Of a DNA stretch of 64,000 nucleotides, positions 11,323 through 23,195 are shown piece by piece (position 1 is the first letter of the stretch; each line of letters begins with the position of its first letter). The notes beneath the pieces were generated by a model. The model searched no databases. It was given only the letters and a program-made list of their open reading frames with translations, and had not been told where the DNA came from. The stretch comes from Ampullaceana balthica (Eukaryota; Mollusca; Gastropoda; Lymnaeidae): positions 1 through 64,000 of the forward strand of contig CALYLW010000329.1 in the NCBI GenBank assembly GCA_944989445.1, in the 5' to 3' direction. The position numbers and the translations under genes were made by a program.

Positions 11323-12364
11323 CATAAATGAACAATATAAATTTACATGAACTTTCACGTCTTCACTCTCAAGCACACTGAAGTGGCTTCTGCGCATGCT
11401 CTTCACGCATAACATCCGCTGTTATATTATTACATTTTAGACAATCGATTTTGCATATTTATAATTATATTACACATGTCACACGTTGTTCCGTTACAAT
11501 TTTTTAATTGTGGCAGTGGAATAGGACATGCGAAAATAACATAATGTTAACCCTGGTCGGAGAAGATTATGTGTTAGAGAAAGAATGGCACTAAAGCAAG
11601 ATGTCGACGATGGCGCCCATGTTATAAATAAATAAATAAATACATGTACTGAAGTGTTGTTCTTTCAACATATTTTCAGTAAAGTCTTACCGTACGTGTT
11701 GTTACTAACCCCTGTGTAACATATGTAATATGTATATTGTTCGAGAAAATCATCAAGGTTTCTACGCTAGCTTCTAAAGAAATTCTTTTAACCTCTGTAA
11801 CGTTTCGGAAGACCCAGTCACAAATTGTGCACACACCCCCACTGAGAAACACGACCGTGGATCTTTACTACCACCCCCACGACATATCCACATACACATG
11901 ACGATTCATCCACACGAGCATCCTCAGAGACCAACACGCCGCTCCACACACAAGTACACACACACACACATACACACACACAACCCGCGCACAAGTGGGC
12001 TAGTGGCCCGGGCGCAGACATCATCAGTCAATCAAAGTCTCGCCACCACTCTACCCTGGACGTGGCGTTTTATGCAAATTTCCCGAGGAAACAGCTCTCC
12101 CCTGTTTGTACCAAACTCAGCTGAAGGTCATCAAGTGGACGACAGACAACCGATTACACCCCGGGACAATGACGGGGGGCGTCGAGTTTTATTGATCACC
12201 CCCGAGCTCCCCGACTGTATTCATGTTTTTGCAGCCTGTCGTGACCAGAGAATGACCAAAGCTTTTTTTAACACCACAACCATCCGAAGGAAGGCCACTT
12301 GTTACAGAGGAGTTGTCAGACTCATAGCGATGGTGATAGAAACTTAAATCTTCACAGCTGACTT
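11323..12364. other. Unique sequence with a (CA)n patch; no supported gene
   Basis: A (CA)n patch lies around 11948-11981. A plus-strand frame of 149 codons (11898-12347) runs through it and 350 bp of higher-GC sequence, but I recognise no domain. It could be an exon of unknown function or chance. Confidence 0.4.
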
Positions 12365-12570
12365 TTGGAGGATACCGAGTTGGCTTTACAGCTGAGTTAC
12401 GGATGGTGGCATGTTGGCTTTACAGCTGAGTTAGGGATGGTGGAAAGTTTGCTTTACAGATGAGTTAGGGATGGTGGCATGTTGGCTTTACAGCTGAGTT
12501 AGGGATGGTGGAAAGTTTGTATTACAGATGAGTAAGGGATTATGGGAAGTTAGCTTTACAACTGACTTTT
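12365..12570. repeat. Degenerate 34-bp tandem repeat, about 6 copies
   Basis: Unit gctttacagctgagttaggg followed by atggtggcatgttg, with variants such as gaaagtttg. It is unrelated in sequence to the 34-bp array at 411. Confidence 0.88.
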
Positions 12571-14689
12571 GGCAGATGGCCAGGGATCATAGGCGTGCTC
12601 TGGCCTCACGTGCTATACAATGATATTGATCTATCTTTGTTCAGCACAGGACCTATTCAAATTTGTTGTTATAAGTTTTCTGTGAGCGTGCGTTGAACTT
12701 TTGTTTGCTAAAACAAGTTAAAACTCATTGAACCGCCTGCTCTCTTTTCTAGACAGCTGAAATTATAGTCACTGAGTTTTATCTCCGAGAACTTTCTATG
12801 TGCTGAATACTCGAAAAACCAATCCAATTTTATAGACATATTATTGTTTCGTACTCGTTTTATCTGCTAATGTTTTTTAGTTGAGTGAGTTATGCCATAA
12901 AACATGTGCTGAATTAGCTTCATTTTATTTTATGGTAACCATAAATCTTTTTGTCTTTTTATTATCATTATTATTATTGTTATTATTATTATTATTATTA
13001 TTGTATTTATAATTTATAATAAGTGTTATCCTTGGTGTTATTTTTATTTTAAAATCCGTGGCTATTCAAATCCATGCCTGTGCCCCTTGAAGCTGTAGGT
13101 CTTTACAAGTCACATCCGTCCATAGTCCATCTCATTCTCTGTCTGCCTCCTGGGATTCAACCTCACTGTTTCTACATACATGTCCTATCTTTGCTACCCT
13201 ACAGATGGGCATTTGTCTGTATGCCCTGGTCATTACATTTTGCCTGTTTGATTATTGAGAATATGTGAGATTCTTCAAACAACTTAAATATTTCTTGATC
13301 CTTGAGACTTTTCCAAACACCATTTTCCAGATACCCGAGAAGGTAGTCTCTTTATTATTTAGTGTAGTTTTTTTTCTTTCTATCTTCAACAGATTTAATA
13401 GTTTCCTTAGTATTCTTCTTGTCTTAACTAAGCCATTTATCCAACTCATCCTACACCCTTGCAGCTAAGATGTGATGAAGTGAGAGGATACTTTAAGGAT
13501 ACAAGCTGCGCTGGGAGTTCATAGCTAGCGTCTCTTCAGGCTGGCGGGCGTTTCAGTTTCATGTTAATAATTGTGGCAATACGTTTTCACGTTTTCACCA
13601 AGTGCTGAGTGATTTGGATTTTCTCTCCTGCTTAGCGAGTGTTTGAACTTTAGCTATTTCAAAGGATGACAACTCTTGGCCATATTATGTTGTTGGGAAT
13701 TGATGTTGTAGTTAGCAGGGGAAAAAAATGAGCAAGAAACAGATTTAAAGTAATGAAAATGAAAGTTTTACCGTTGCGTAACTGTAACATTATCTTTAAC
13801 TGTTCTTTCATTAGATGCCCCCAATTTTCTTCATTATTCCTATTGGACTCAGCGACTGTTGTCAAATTCTTGATTTAACCAATGTTGTTAGACCATTAGT
13901 TTACATTTTGTTGATAAGTCCTTGACTTAAGCGCTGTTGTTAAACCGTGACTTCATATCTGTTTAAAATCTTTGATTCATAATTATATACAGCTGCTCCT
14001 TCGACGACAGCTTACTTAACTTTCACTGGGTCTACAAAACAAAATCTTACTTTTTTTTTAGCATTTATTGATATTATTTTTTAAAATATTTTGTGTTGTT
14101 GTTGTTTGTTTCGTTTTGTTTTTGTTTGCTGTTTTTTTTTCTGAGAAAATTTTAAGCGGTATACTATTTTACAAAAACGGTTAAACTTTCCAAACAGCGA
14201 AGGACCAAAAAACGTATTAAGTAACAATACCAGATGCCTAACGCATAAAAAAATCCATTGTTGCTTCGCTTCCTTTCCCCGTAACTCAGAGAAGCTGTCA
14301 ATCACGCTTTATTTGAGCGTTGATAACACTGACCGTTGAATGCAGTACATACCGAAGTAAAAAAAATGTAAAACAATATGCAACGCTCGAGGAACCATCT
14401 ACAAGATGGAAGAAACCAGTAGAGATAAAGTGTTTTTAAAAAAAAATATTATGTCAAGTCATACACAAATTATTTAATCCACTTTTACCCTGGATTAAAA
14501 GGGTAAATCCTTGTTAAGCCCTTGGAAAATAATAATTTTACACATCAATAGTATCGAATTAGGGTGGGAGTTGGGGAGGCAAGCCAGATTGATGTGTCGA
14601 TTTCAAACACTGATGAATTATTACCATGAAATGAAAATGGATATGTGTTGTTAAATATCCAAACATACAAAACCTATTTTTACTAAACA
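12571..14689. other. Unique AT-rich sequence, no gene seen
   Basis: Includes an (ATT)n run at about 12961-13010. Frames of 60-75 codons occur on both strands at 13074-14305 without recognisable motifs; several overlap each other on opposite strands. Confidence 0.5.
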
Positions 14690-14960
14690 TACCATAGTGG
14701 CCGCTTGGGGTAGCGAAGTCAATAGTTCGCTCGCCTCACAAGCTGAGGGGCGTGGGAATCGAGCCCATCTTAAAGCCACTATAAAAATTTTGATAAAATG
14801 ATTAACGCTAAGAAAGTCCTCCGCTGACCTGGAGAGGGGTGGGCGGCGCCCAGGTCTACTAAGCCCGAGAATGCTCTAATGGAAAGATTATAACCCCCTA
14901 CGACCTCGAAAAGAGGTTATGGGACACACACACACACAAAAACAAAAAACAAAAAACCGT
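14690..14960 (+). mobile_element. tRNA-derived SINE
   Basis: The 5' part resembles a tRNA gene: an A-box-like region near ggggtagcgaagtc, an arm-like ctcgcctcacaagctgag, and a B-box-like gggaatcgagccc. A roughly 150-bp body and a tail of ca/caaaaa repeats follow. The flanks accatagtg and accgtagtg could be a diverged target duplication. The tRNA part is too divergent to be a working tRNA. Confidence 0.65.
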
Positions 14961-16718
14961 AGTGAACCATGCTGTAGAGAAATATGAAACAGTATTATCG
15001 ATGCTCATAGAATGTGTACGTCTATTAGTTTTATTTGATTTTTTTTTAAATATGTATTATAAATTTTCTAGATCAGACGAAATAAACTGAAAAGAAGTGA
15101 CAAAGCTATACCACGGACTAAGTACAATGAATCAATACTGAGGGCCCATATATTCACTATACACGTAATTCAATTAATTAATTTGTTAACTGCGCCAAAC
15201 TCTGTTCATTTCCGCACAGCAAGTCAACATCACTGTACTCCACGCTGTAAAGCCAAGCACACATATTCATTTCCTAATCCTGATACCCAAAATAATATTT
15301 TTTTATAAGTGCTTTGAAAGTTTTATCCAAAAATTTACTAGATGCTTATCTTTTTTTTTAAACAATGACTCGTGTTATTATACACAACTTAATGCACATC
15401 CCAAAAATTCTAAAAGTCAACTGAATTTAATAGATTTGGTTTAACTGCTGCAGAATGTAGTATTCATTAACAACTTTCCTAAATCATATAACTTGCAGCC
15501 TCGGTTTACGAAATATTTGTCCAAATGCTCTGAAAATATAAAAATTACGTAGTGGGCTGTGCGATTTTCGTTTTTATAAATTACCAACACTTTAGCCCTT
15601 AGTTGCCACTAATAATCAGACAAATATCGATCAGTTTGTGTTACTTGGATGAAATGGTTATTGACTTGAAAGAGGTGTGATTAAGCATCTCATATAGCTA
15701 CTGATATCAGGATTGTTATCTCGGCATCAGAAGAAGACTTTTTTTTTGGCAGACGTACCTGTTGCTAAGAGAACTATGCATTTTGATGACATTCAGTTCG
15801 TAAACATTTTCTAATGTAAAATAATACGCATTTAAATGTCTTGGATTATTATAGTGAATCCTACCATTTTGCACTTTTTTTGGGAAAAAAAAATATTTCT
15901 ATTCTTGACTTGATGAGAAAAAAAACTGACTGTAATGGCAAAAACGTTTCGTCTTTATTATCGACGTGAAGTAAATGAATCCAGATGTTGACAAGAGCCG
16001 TTGTGGGGGTTGGGGCGCGAGGGGAGCGGAGTGGTATTGACAGCAGTCAACGATAAATGAGGCCGTCGTGTGGGGTACGGACTCTTATTATGGGGGATCA
16101 ACTTGGCCGCGTAGAGTGGATGGCCATCTGGTCAGCGATGAACATGGGTTGACATGTTCATGAACTACGAGATTAGTTTATAACCGCACCAGCCCGAAGA
16201 AAATAAGTTAAGAAATGGTCGGTAAAATAGTTTTATTCATTTCTAACCCCGAAACCCCCCCAACCAGCTATCAATTCATTTAGTGGATAAGCGTAGGACG
16301 CGGTGATGTTCGGTATAGATGGAGCGTCTGTAATTGATAGGATAGGAAAATAGTAATGGAAAAGGCAACGGCATAGCCGAGCAAGCGAAGTCTTTTGTAG
16401 AGTACATGTACAAGCACTTCGACGTGTTTGTATAACTGTAGATGTGAGGGAATTCGGTACTAAAGAAACATGCTTGAAGTACTGCAGATGTTGTTGATAC
16501 GGTTGGAAAGGTGGGAGAAGGGGTGGTTTATCCGGAGCGGCACTCTCTTCGTCTTCAAAAAGAGTGACATTCTCGGCTAGTCGCCATTTTTGTTCTTCGT
16601 GAAAGAGATTGGGGGAAAGTATTTTTTTTCCATTCAATGTAGCACTAAATTTTACCCTCGTCACTGTGATGACATTCGATAAGCTAACTTATTTATTTCA
16701 TACACGTTAATGGGGATC
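14961..16718. other. Unique sequence, no supported gene
   Basis: A 143-codon minus-strand frame at 16233-16664 has no domain I recognise and no clear splice or promoter context. A GC-richer island lies around 15990-16160. Nothing else is identifiable. Confidence 0.45.
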
Positions 16719-16726
16719 ATCTAAAG

Positions 16727-16949
16727 CAGTGGTTCCAAACCTTTTTTTGGGTGGCGACAAATTTTTATAAAACCCATGGGACCCGCAACCCCTATGAAAA
16801 TTTAAAAAGTCATTTTCAATAAAGTTTTTTAAAAAATAGAGCAAATTTGCATTATAGTGAATATTTTTTAGTCGACAGTTGGCGACCCCCAGAAAGCACA
16901 TCGCGACCTCCGAGTTTGTGGGTCGCGACCAACAGGTTGGAAATTGCTG
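16727..16949. mobile_element. hAT-type MITE, 223 bp, with 8-bp TSD
   Basis: The left end is cagtggttccaaacc and the right end, read inward from the other strand, cagcaatttccaacc. The 8-bp direct duplication atctaaag lies at 16719-16726 and 16950-16957. Eight-bp duplications with CAG-type ends are the hallmark of hAT elements. It has no coding capacity. Confidence 0.88.
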
Positions 16950-16957
16950 ATCTAAAG

Positions 16958-17694
16958 GCTTGCGGATTAAAAAAATATGCAAAAGTGCTTACAGAGCACT
17001 TCGTATTCGCCCTTGCAGATAGATAGGTGTTCGGACATAATTAAAGCAGTTTTCAAAAAAAAATTTTGTATCAATTTTAAGGATTTTTTCAAACATGTAA
17101 AAATGACCCTTGTTAAAGCGGCGCGTTGCACATGTGTTAATTCATGAATTCGAATGGTGGCCCAATACACTGACATGCGGCTCTGGTTAACGTGATCCTG
17201 ACATCAGTTAGAAAAGTTGATGTCATCACTGTGAAAACATCTCCAAAGTCAAATATCAGTGTTTTGGATGTATTAGGTTCAACTGAAGATCTGTTTGAGA
17301 TCACTCGTAATATGGTTCAACCGAAGGGGATACCAATATCGCGAAAGAAGTGTTTGAGATTCCCTGCACGTCTGGGAAAACAGTTGGCCAGGTGATCAAA
17401 CAACCGACTGGCTCGTTTTCTTGGTAAAAGGATTGACTGGTAAAACTCGCCTCGCATCTAAGGGCCCAATTACTGCTACTATAGTATTTCGAAAAAAAAA
17501 TCCTACTGCTCATCAATACGCAAAACTCTCCTGATGCAAGTGATGAATGATTCAACAGGATTATGAGAATCAGACTTTGGCCAGTATACATGATTACCAA
17601 AAGTATACGTAGCAGCAATAGTAGAGGTAATATCATCAATAGCAGCAGTTGTGCAAATGGTAGTTGTAGAAGTAAAACAAATGTAACTATAAAT
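16958..17694. other. Unique sequence, no supported gene
   Basis: A plus-strand frame at 17192-17395 (67 codons, GTG start) has ordinary-looking composition but no recognised domain. From about 17590 a degenerate agcagcaatagtagaggt-like stretch begins, similar to 19200-19560. Confidence 0.4.
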
Positions 17695-18380
17695 AATCAA
17701 TATACATGATTTCCGTTGTCTGTATAGATGTAATGCGGTTAGGTGGCACTGCGATCGATTTTGTTTTATAGTGCTACTAATTTTAGAAAGCAAATTACTG
17801 CACCAAAAATAACACTTTTCGAACATTCCGCATAAAATTGTTCAATCGTCAACATACATAATTACCGTAATGGATGCAATGCTTCTTTGATGTAATGCTG
17901 TTAGGTTCAATAGTGCGCACCAAAAATTACTGCACCAAATATAACTCTTTTCGATAGTTCCGCATAAAATTGTTCAATATGATAATAAATTAATCAAATA
18001 AAAATAAATGAAAGTTCTGTATTACGTTATTTTTTAACCTGATGTGTATTTATTTTGAAAACTTCTGCCATTTTAGACAGGCGATACACTAGTATATACA
18101 TAATTACCGTTGTCTGTATGGATGTAATGCTGTAAGGTGGCGCTGCGATCGATTTTGTTTTATAGTGCTACTAATTTTAGAAAGCAGTGCACCAAATTAA
18201 TGCACACAAAAAAAAACACTTTTCGAACGTTCCGCATAAAATTGTTCAATATGATGATAAATGAATAAAATCAAAAATAAATAAAATAAATGAAAGTTCT
18301 GTATTACGTTATTTTTTAATCTGATGTGTATTTATTTTGAAAAACTTCCGTCATTTTTGACGGGTGATACACTAGGAAAT
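17695..18380 (+). repeat. Dispersed repeat in three tandem partial copies
   Basis: The shared landmarks are ttaccgttgtctgtatggat, ggtggcgctgcgatcgattt, gttccgcataaaattgttca and gaaagttctgtattacgtta. Copies start at about 17695, 17850 and 18096; the middle one lost part of the second landmark. Fragments recur at 59640-59715 and 60510-60632. No coding potential; origin unknown, possibly a non-autonomous element. Confidence 0.8.
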
Positions 18381-18382
18381 GA

Positions 18383-18420
18383 TATAAAAGCCCAGGTCAC
18401 TCATTCTGTCTCATTCCGTA
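18383..18420 (+). promoter_or_regulatory. Possible core promoter (TATA plus initiator-like)
   Basis: TATAAAAG at 18383-18390 is followed by two tcattc motifs at 18401 and 18411; the second places an initiator A about 30 bp from the TATA start. This is the usual spacing for an RNA polymerase II promoter, but no downstream gene is evident, and such matches occur by chance in AT-rich DNA. Confidence 0.2.
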
Positions 18421-18840
18421 ACGCTGAGGGACATAGTACATCAGTCCATATTAGTTAAAAAAGAAATGTATCATTTTGTTTTCGAGATTAACAGAGCGTG
18501 GGGTGTTTCTCGCCGTAATATATTATATGACGTCAATTACCCAAACAATCATATATATATATATATATATATACCCTCAATTATGTATGACTGACTCAAT
18601 TTGGCCTAAAGCTAAGGGACATCACTCTGCTGTTTTTAAAAATTGAAAATATAGACTTAAAATCATAAACATTTTGGTTTCCATATTAACATTAACCAAA
18701 CAACAAACGAACCTTTGACGTCAGCATTTGTTTTGTAAACAGTGCTGACTGACTCAAAGAGTTATTTTTGGTGCAGTAATTTGGTGCGCAGTTTTCTAAA
18801 TTTAGTTAAAAAATCATGTAGTGATTAGCACTGTAAAAAA
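18421..18840. other. Unique AT-rich spacer
   Basis: Includes a short (TA)n run at 18551-18573. No gene recognised. Confidence 0.5.
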
Positions 18841-19200
18841 TATTATATAAATACTTTGTGTTCATTTCATGAATATTTCGTATTTATCATACAAGGATAA
18901 GTTACTTGGGCTTTTGACCACAAAAAAGTGGGCGCGTAGGCGCCCTACAACCCCTTTTATAAAATACTTTGTGTACATTTCAGGAATTTTAACATTACGT
19001 ATTTATCATACAAGGACAAGTTAGTTGGGCTTTTGAAAAAAGTGGGCGCCGCAGGCGCCCTAAAAAAGTGGGCGCCGCAGCACAAACTAGTTATAAAATA
19101 CTTTGTGTACATTTCAGGAAGTTTAATATTTCGTATTTATCAAACAAGGATAAATTACTTGCACTTTTTAAAAAGTGGGCGCCGTAGGTGCCCTACAACA
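18841..19200. repeat. ~105-bp tandem repeat carrying a GC hairpin
   Basis: Three copies share actttgtgtacatttcagga, tttcgtatttatcatacaag and a G/C palindrome. The palindromes are at 18930-18945, 19044-19060 (gggcgcc, loop gca, ggcgccc) and 19177-19193. A fourth, partial copy lies at 60425-60500, there joined to the 17695-type repeat, so the two may be parts of one element. Confidence 0.85.
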
Positions 19201-19560
19201 ACTAGTATAACTATAGTAGTAGTAGCAGCAATAGTAACAATATATCAATAGTGACAGTACTAGCAATAGTATCAATAGTAGCAGTAGTAGCAACAGTATC
19301 AGTAATAGTGTCAATAATAACAGTAGCAGCAGTAAGAGGGATAGAAGCTATTAAATAAGTAGTTTCAAAAATATTAGTAAAAGCAATAGTAGCCAAATTT
19401 TCTGTTCTACCAATGGTATCAAAAGTATTAATAGTATCGATGATGGCGCCAGCAGCAATAGTTTTATTACCATTAATAGCACTAGTAGTAGTAATGGTTG
19501 AGATAGTAGCAATAATTTCGACACTCTCAATTTAATCAATAACAACAGCTGTATCAATAT
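19201..19560. repeat. Degenerate trinucleotide repeat (AGT/AGC/AAT)
   Basis: Imperfect runs such as atagtagcagtagtagcaac over about 350 bp. Minus-strand frames stay open and give isoleucine/leucine/threonine-rich translations that are repeat artefacts. Confidence 0.85.
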
Positions 19561-19949
19561 TATCTATATTCTATATCATATTAACATAAGAGTGCATTCG
19601 AAAAAGTTTAATACATTTTACGTTATGTACATTGATTGCAACGAGTAGCTACAATTTTTTGGTTTGTGTCTACAGTACGGAACAAAGTGAAAGTGTCAGA
19701 GATTTAAACCAGGCGAGAGTCTTAGAATTCGATAAAAGTAACATAATTTAGTTTGAGTCGCATATTTGAGCAAGGGTCTGAGTGCCTGCCTCTCGGAATT
19801 CTTATTGAAGTCCTAGGAGGGAAATACACACCATCACAGAGTCCAACAACTCAATACTTTGCTTCACTTGTTACCCAAGCAATGTTTCAAATGTAACCCC
19901 ACAAATTGCATCCGTAGTTTTTTTTCACACAAACCACCCCACACATTAG
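19561..19949. other. Unique spacer
   Basis: No gene recognised before the 24-bp array. Confidence 0.5.
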
Positions 19950-20765
19950 CCCTCTCCTTACCTCACATATTGACCAACTCCTTACCTCACACATTGGTCC
20001 ACTCCTTACCCCACATATTGGCAAACTCCTTACCTCACATATTAGCCCACACCTTACCTCACATATTGGCCCACTCCTTACCTCACATATTGGCCCACTT
20101 CTTATCTCACATATTGGCCCACTCCTTACCTCACATATTATATTAACCCACTCCTTACCTCACATGTTAGCCCACACCTTACCTCACATATTGGTCCACT
20201 CCTTATCTCACATATTGGTCCACTCCTTACCTCACATATTGGCTCACTCCTTATCTCACATATTGGCCCACTCCTTATCTCACATATTGGCCCACTCCTT
20301 ACCTCACATATTGGCTCACTCCTTATCTCACATATTGGCCCACTCCTTATCTCACATATATATGGCCCACTCCTTACCTCACACTTGGCCCACTCCTTAC
20401 CTCACATCTGGCCCACTCCTTATCTCACATATTGGCCCACTCCTTACCTCACATATTGATCCACTTCTTATCTCACATATTGGTCCACTCCTTACCTCAC
20501 ATATTGATCCACTTCTTATCTCACATATTGGTCCACTCCTTATCTCACATATATGGCCCACTCCTTACCTCACACTTGGCCCACTCCTTACCTCACATTT
20601 GGCCCACTCCTTATCTCACATATTGGCCCACTCCTTACCTCACATATTAACCCACTCCTTACCTCACATATTTACCCAACTCCCTAGTAAGGAGTTGGCC
20701 AATGTGTGAGGTAAGGATTGGGCCAATGTGTTAGGTAAGGAGTGGTCTAATATGTGAGGTAAGGA
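19950..20765. repeat. 24-bp minisatellite with terminal inversion
   Basis: About 31 copies of ccactccttacctcacatat followed by tggc run to 20683. The orientation then flips and about three copies follow as the reverse complement (gtgaggtaaggagtgggcc type) to 20765. The junction is a hairpin: ccaactcc at 20676-20683, seven-base loop, ggagttgg at 20691-20698. A relic of the plus orientation survives at about 21470-21500. Eight-codon units give HSLPHILA-type open frames without biological support. Confidence 0.96.
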
Positions 20766-20829
20766 CTACTTACTTCTGACAGCATGTCTATTTATAATTT
20801 CATCACTTACACGTGTGGCCTCGCCTACA

Positions 20830-21123
20830 CCGTCAGATCAGTTCAATCCGTCACTACCTAACAGAGAGTGCAACAATGACGGACTTCTTTAAATGATATA
20901 CGTAGCTCATTTGCAACGTTATGTCATTATGACCCCCTTTCCAGTCCATGATGGACTATGGGGCAAGTGATGTAGCCTCACAAGTTTTTAGCCACCACTA
21001 ACGAGCAGGGGCATGTGTGGCCACCATAATGCCCCAGGGGCCTTGCCAGTACCTGGGCTCGAACACGCGACTCAGGATCTGCCTCGGATCGATAGTCCAG
21101 TACGCTACCACTTAGACCATCGT
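20830..21123 (-). mobile_element. tRNA-derived SINE (minus strand)
   Basis: On the minus strand from 21123 it reads ggtctaagtggtagcgtact (A-box region), then gtgttcgagcccaggt (B-box), then a body with cttgccccatagtccatcat and aatgagctacgtatatca. The internal promoter boxes are intact by eye. The 3' end is not sharply defined, and no poly(A) or target duplication is obvious. Confidence 0.75.
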
Positions 21124-21260
21124 ATTTAGGATATTAATATTTTACATTGAATGAATTGATAATTATGTGTGATACCATTTTTGTGTAAAGCGCTGTGAGC
21201 CCAGCTGCTTTCTGGGATACTGCGTTATATAAATTATCATATTATTATTATTATTATTAA
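21124..21260 (+). mobile_element. 3' UTR fragment of the L2/CR1-like LINE
   Basis: The sequence tgtaaagcgctgtgagccca, then gggatactgcgttatataaa and an (ATT)n tail to 21259, matches the 3' terminus at 3361-3450 (there on the minus strand). Only the last ~130 bp is present, with no ORF. Confidence 0.8.
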
Positions 21261-21274
21261 TTCAGACCTACTAC

Positions 21275-21449
21275 CAGGGCCATCTTAACGCATAGGCATT
21301 TGCCCGGGGGCCCACGAGCATAGGGGCCCCATGAGAATATGTTTATTTATATATATTATGTTTATTTATTTTTTATACCTGCGGGGGAGGGGCCCAACAC
21401 TATTTCTTTGCCCGGGGGGGGGGCCCAAAATGGTGTAAAGACGGCTCTT
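21275..21449. mobile_element. hAT-type MITE, 175 bp, with 8-bp TSD
   Basis: The left end is cagggccatcttaac and the inverted right end aagagccgtctttac, 11 of 15 matching. The duplication cctactac lies at 21267-21274 and 21450-21457. The interior has long G and C runs (cccgggggggggcccaaa). It inserted next to the LINE tail. Confidence 0.88.
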
Positions 21450-21500
21450 CCTACTACATTAGCCATATCCCCACTCCTTACCGTATACATTGGCCAAGAT

Positions 21501-22433
21501 GTTGCCTCCCATTACATTGTATGCTTTATTTACTATAATTTATTGCTACTTTTGTTGAGCGTAGAAAAACATCCGCTGTTACCGCGTGCGAGTCGAGAAA
21601 TGCCTCATCGCCATAAAGAAACTAAATAATGAGATTATAACTGTTGTATACTAGACAGTAGCAAACCTCAGACTTGCCCCATGCCCCTTCCAGCCACCCA
21701 TCACACAGAACGTCTCTCCCACATCTCCCTTGTTAGACTCACAACAATGAGCTGCCCTGCCTGCAGCCCCCCCCCTCACCTCCATTGTCTGGGGGAAAAA
21801 CACAGCTCTAGATATACGTACGGGACTTACCATTTCTACAACGTGTGCTGTAATTAGATTACATGCACAAATAACCGAAGTTGTTGGGCTACAGCACATG
21901 GAGCGCATTCTGCTAAGGGGCTTAACTTATGCACCATTAAGACCAAATTACCTCTGGTGGGAATCAAAACATACACGATAAAAGGTCCCATTGGGAAAGC
22001 ATAGAATACTCTCCGGACAACAAGTTAACAAACAATAGACGGATGAAAGGAAACCACTGGTCGATAAAATGCAAGAGGATCGGCCCGACAGGATCTAGTT
22101 ATAAATAAGAATGTGCATTATACGCTTAGTGGGCTTCTGTTTCGTGGCTAGTGACTTGGAATCTATGCGTTTTTTTTGTGTTCTACCCCTATCGCTCAAG
22201 GGTAATATCTCTTAATGTTTTACAAGAAATTAATCGTAGCAAGCCACCCTCCCTCCACTTTTTTGTTTACTACCTTCAACAGAAATATAACGACCCATTC
22301 TCCTACCTCGACCCCTAAACTCTCACATATTGTCAATGAAGTATTAGGAGTGACAGGTTTATGAAGAATCCTTGATATTTTCCGTAACCTACCAATCCCA
22401 TCTTGTCCTCTAGTCTTTTTTTTCTTACGTTTC
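21501..22433. other. Unique sequence, no gene seen
   Basis: Frames of 62-85 codons are present on the minus strand (21651-21908, 22333-22521) but show no recognisable domain; the second runs into a MITE. Confidence 0.45.
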
Positions 22434-22441
22434 CTCTAGTC

Positions 22442-22762
22442 CAGGGGTCGGGAAACTTTTTGTCTGAGAGAGCCATAAACACCACATATTTAGAAACAGT
22501 AACTCTATGAGAGCCATACACAATGTTTAAAACTAAAAATTCAAGTAAATTTGTGCATTTTGTTTAAACGCTAAAAGTACTATATACTTATATCTCCGAA
22601 TTAATTTTAATATCGTTATGCTGTTTTTACATGCAATTAATATGTAGATCAAATGAGTCTGAATAAACTTTTTTTTTAAATAAACGAAAATTTTTCTGAG
22701 AGCCAGATGCAGCCATCAATAGAGCCACATTTGGCTCGCGAGCCAAGGTTTCCCGACCCCTG
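22442..22762. mobile_element. hAT-type MITE, 321 bp, with 8-bp TSD
   Basis: Perfect 15-bp terminal inverted repeats (caggggtcgggaaac) are flanked by ctctagtc at 22434-22441 and 22763-22770. The interior is AT-rich and repeats gagagccata / gagagccaga near both ends. No coding capacity. Confidence 0.95.
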
Positions 22763-22897
22763 CTCTAGTCTTTCTTCTTCGCATTCGCTCTAACATCTCT
22801 TCCTTGCATTTCTCTGGGCCTTTCTTTCTCACATTTATTTCACTAACCATTTTCCTCACATTTCAAAAAGATTCTCCTCCTCACATCCCCACAATAC

Positions 22898-23085
22898 CAG
22901 TGGCGTAGCTAGGGACTTGGGGGCCCGGGGTCTTGACCTCTTTGAGGGGCCCTGCATACATGGCGGGGGCGTAATATTTAATGTAAACAATTTTCGGACA
23001 CTCCTTTGCGGGGCCCTCTCAAGTGGGGGCCCGGGGGACTTTCAAATTTGGACCCCTCCCTCTCCCTCCCCTAGCTACGCCACTG
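22898..23085. mobile_element. hAT-type MITE, 188 bp, with 8-bp TSD
   Basis: Perfect 17-bp inverted ends (cagtggcgtagctaggg) are flanked by cacaatac at 22890-22897 and 23086-23093. The GC-rich interior holds several gggccc motifs. It lies only 135 bp from the preceding MITE and is a different family. Confidence 0.95.
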
Positions 23086-23195
23086 CACAATACTGTTATC
23101 CTGGCAGTTTTCTCTCAGTCTCTCTCCAAAGACTAACACGTCTGAGTCTTGGAAAGAAGCATGTCATAAAAACCGTTTCTAGACAAAGATGTTTT

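Noticed and set aside
11898..12347. A 149-codon plus-strand open frame
   Set aside because: It begins in a (CA)n microsatellite and shows no domain.
14690..14790. Functional tRNA gene
   Set aside because: Promoter-box-like motifs are present, but the cloverleaf is not convincing and a SINE body and tail follow.
16233..16664. A 143-codon minus-strand open frame
   Set aside because: No recognisable domain, no clear splice or promoter context, composition like its surroundings. An exon cannot be excluded.
17192..17395. A 67-codon plus-strand frame with ordinary composition
   Set aside because: GTG start, short, no domain. It could be an exon fragment, but the sequence alone does not show it.
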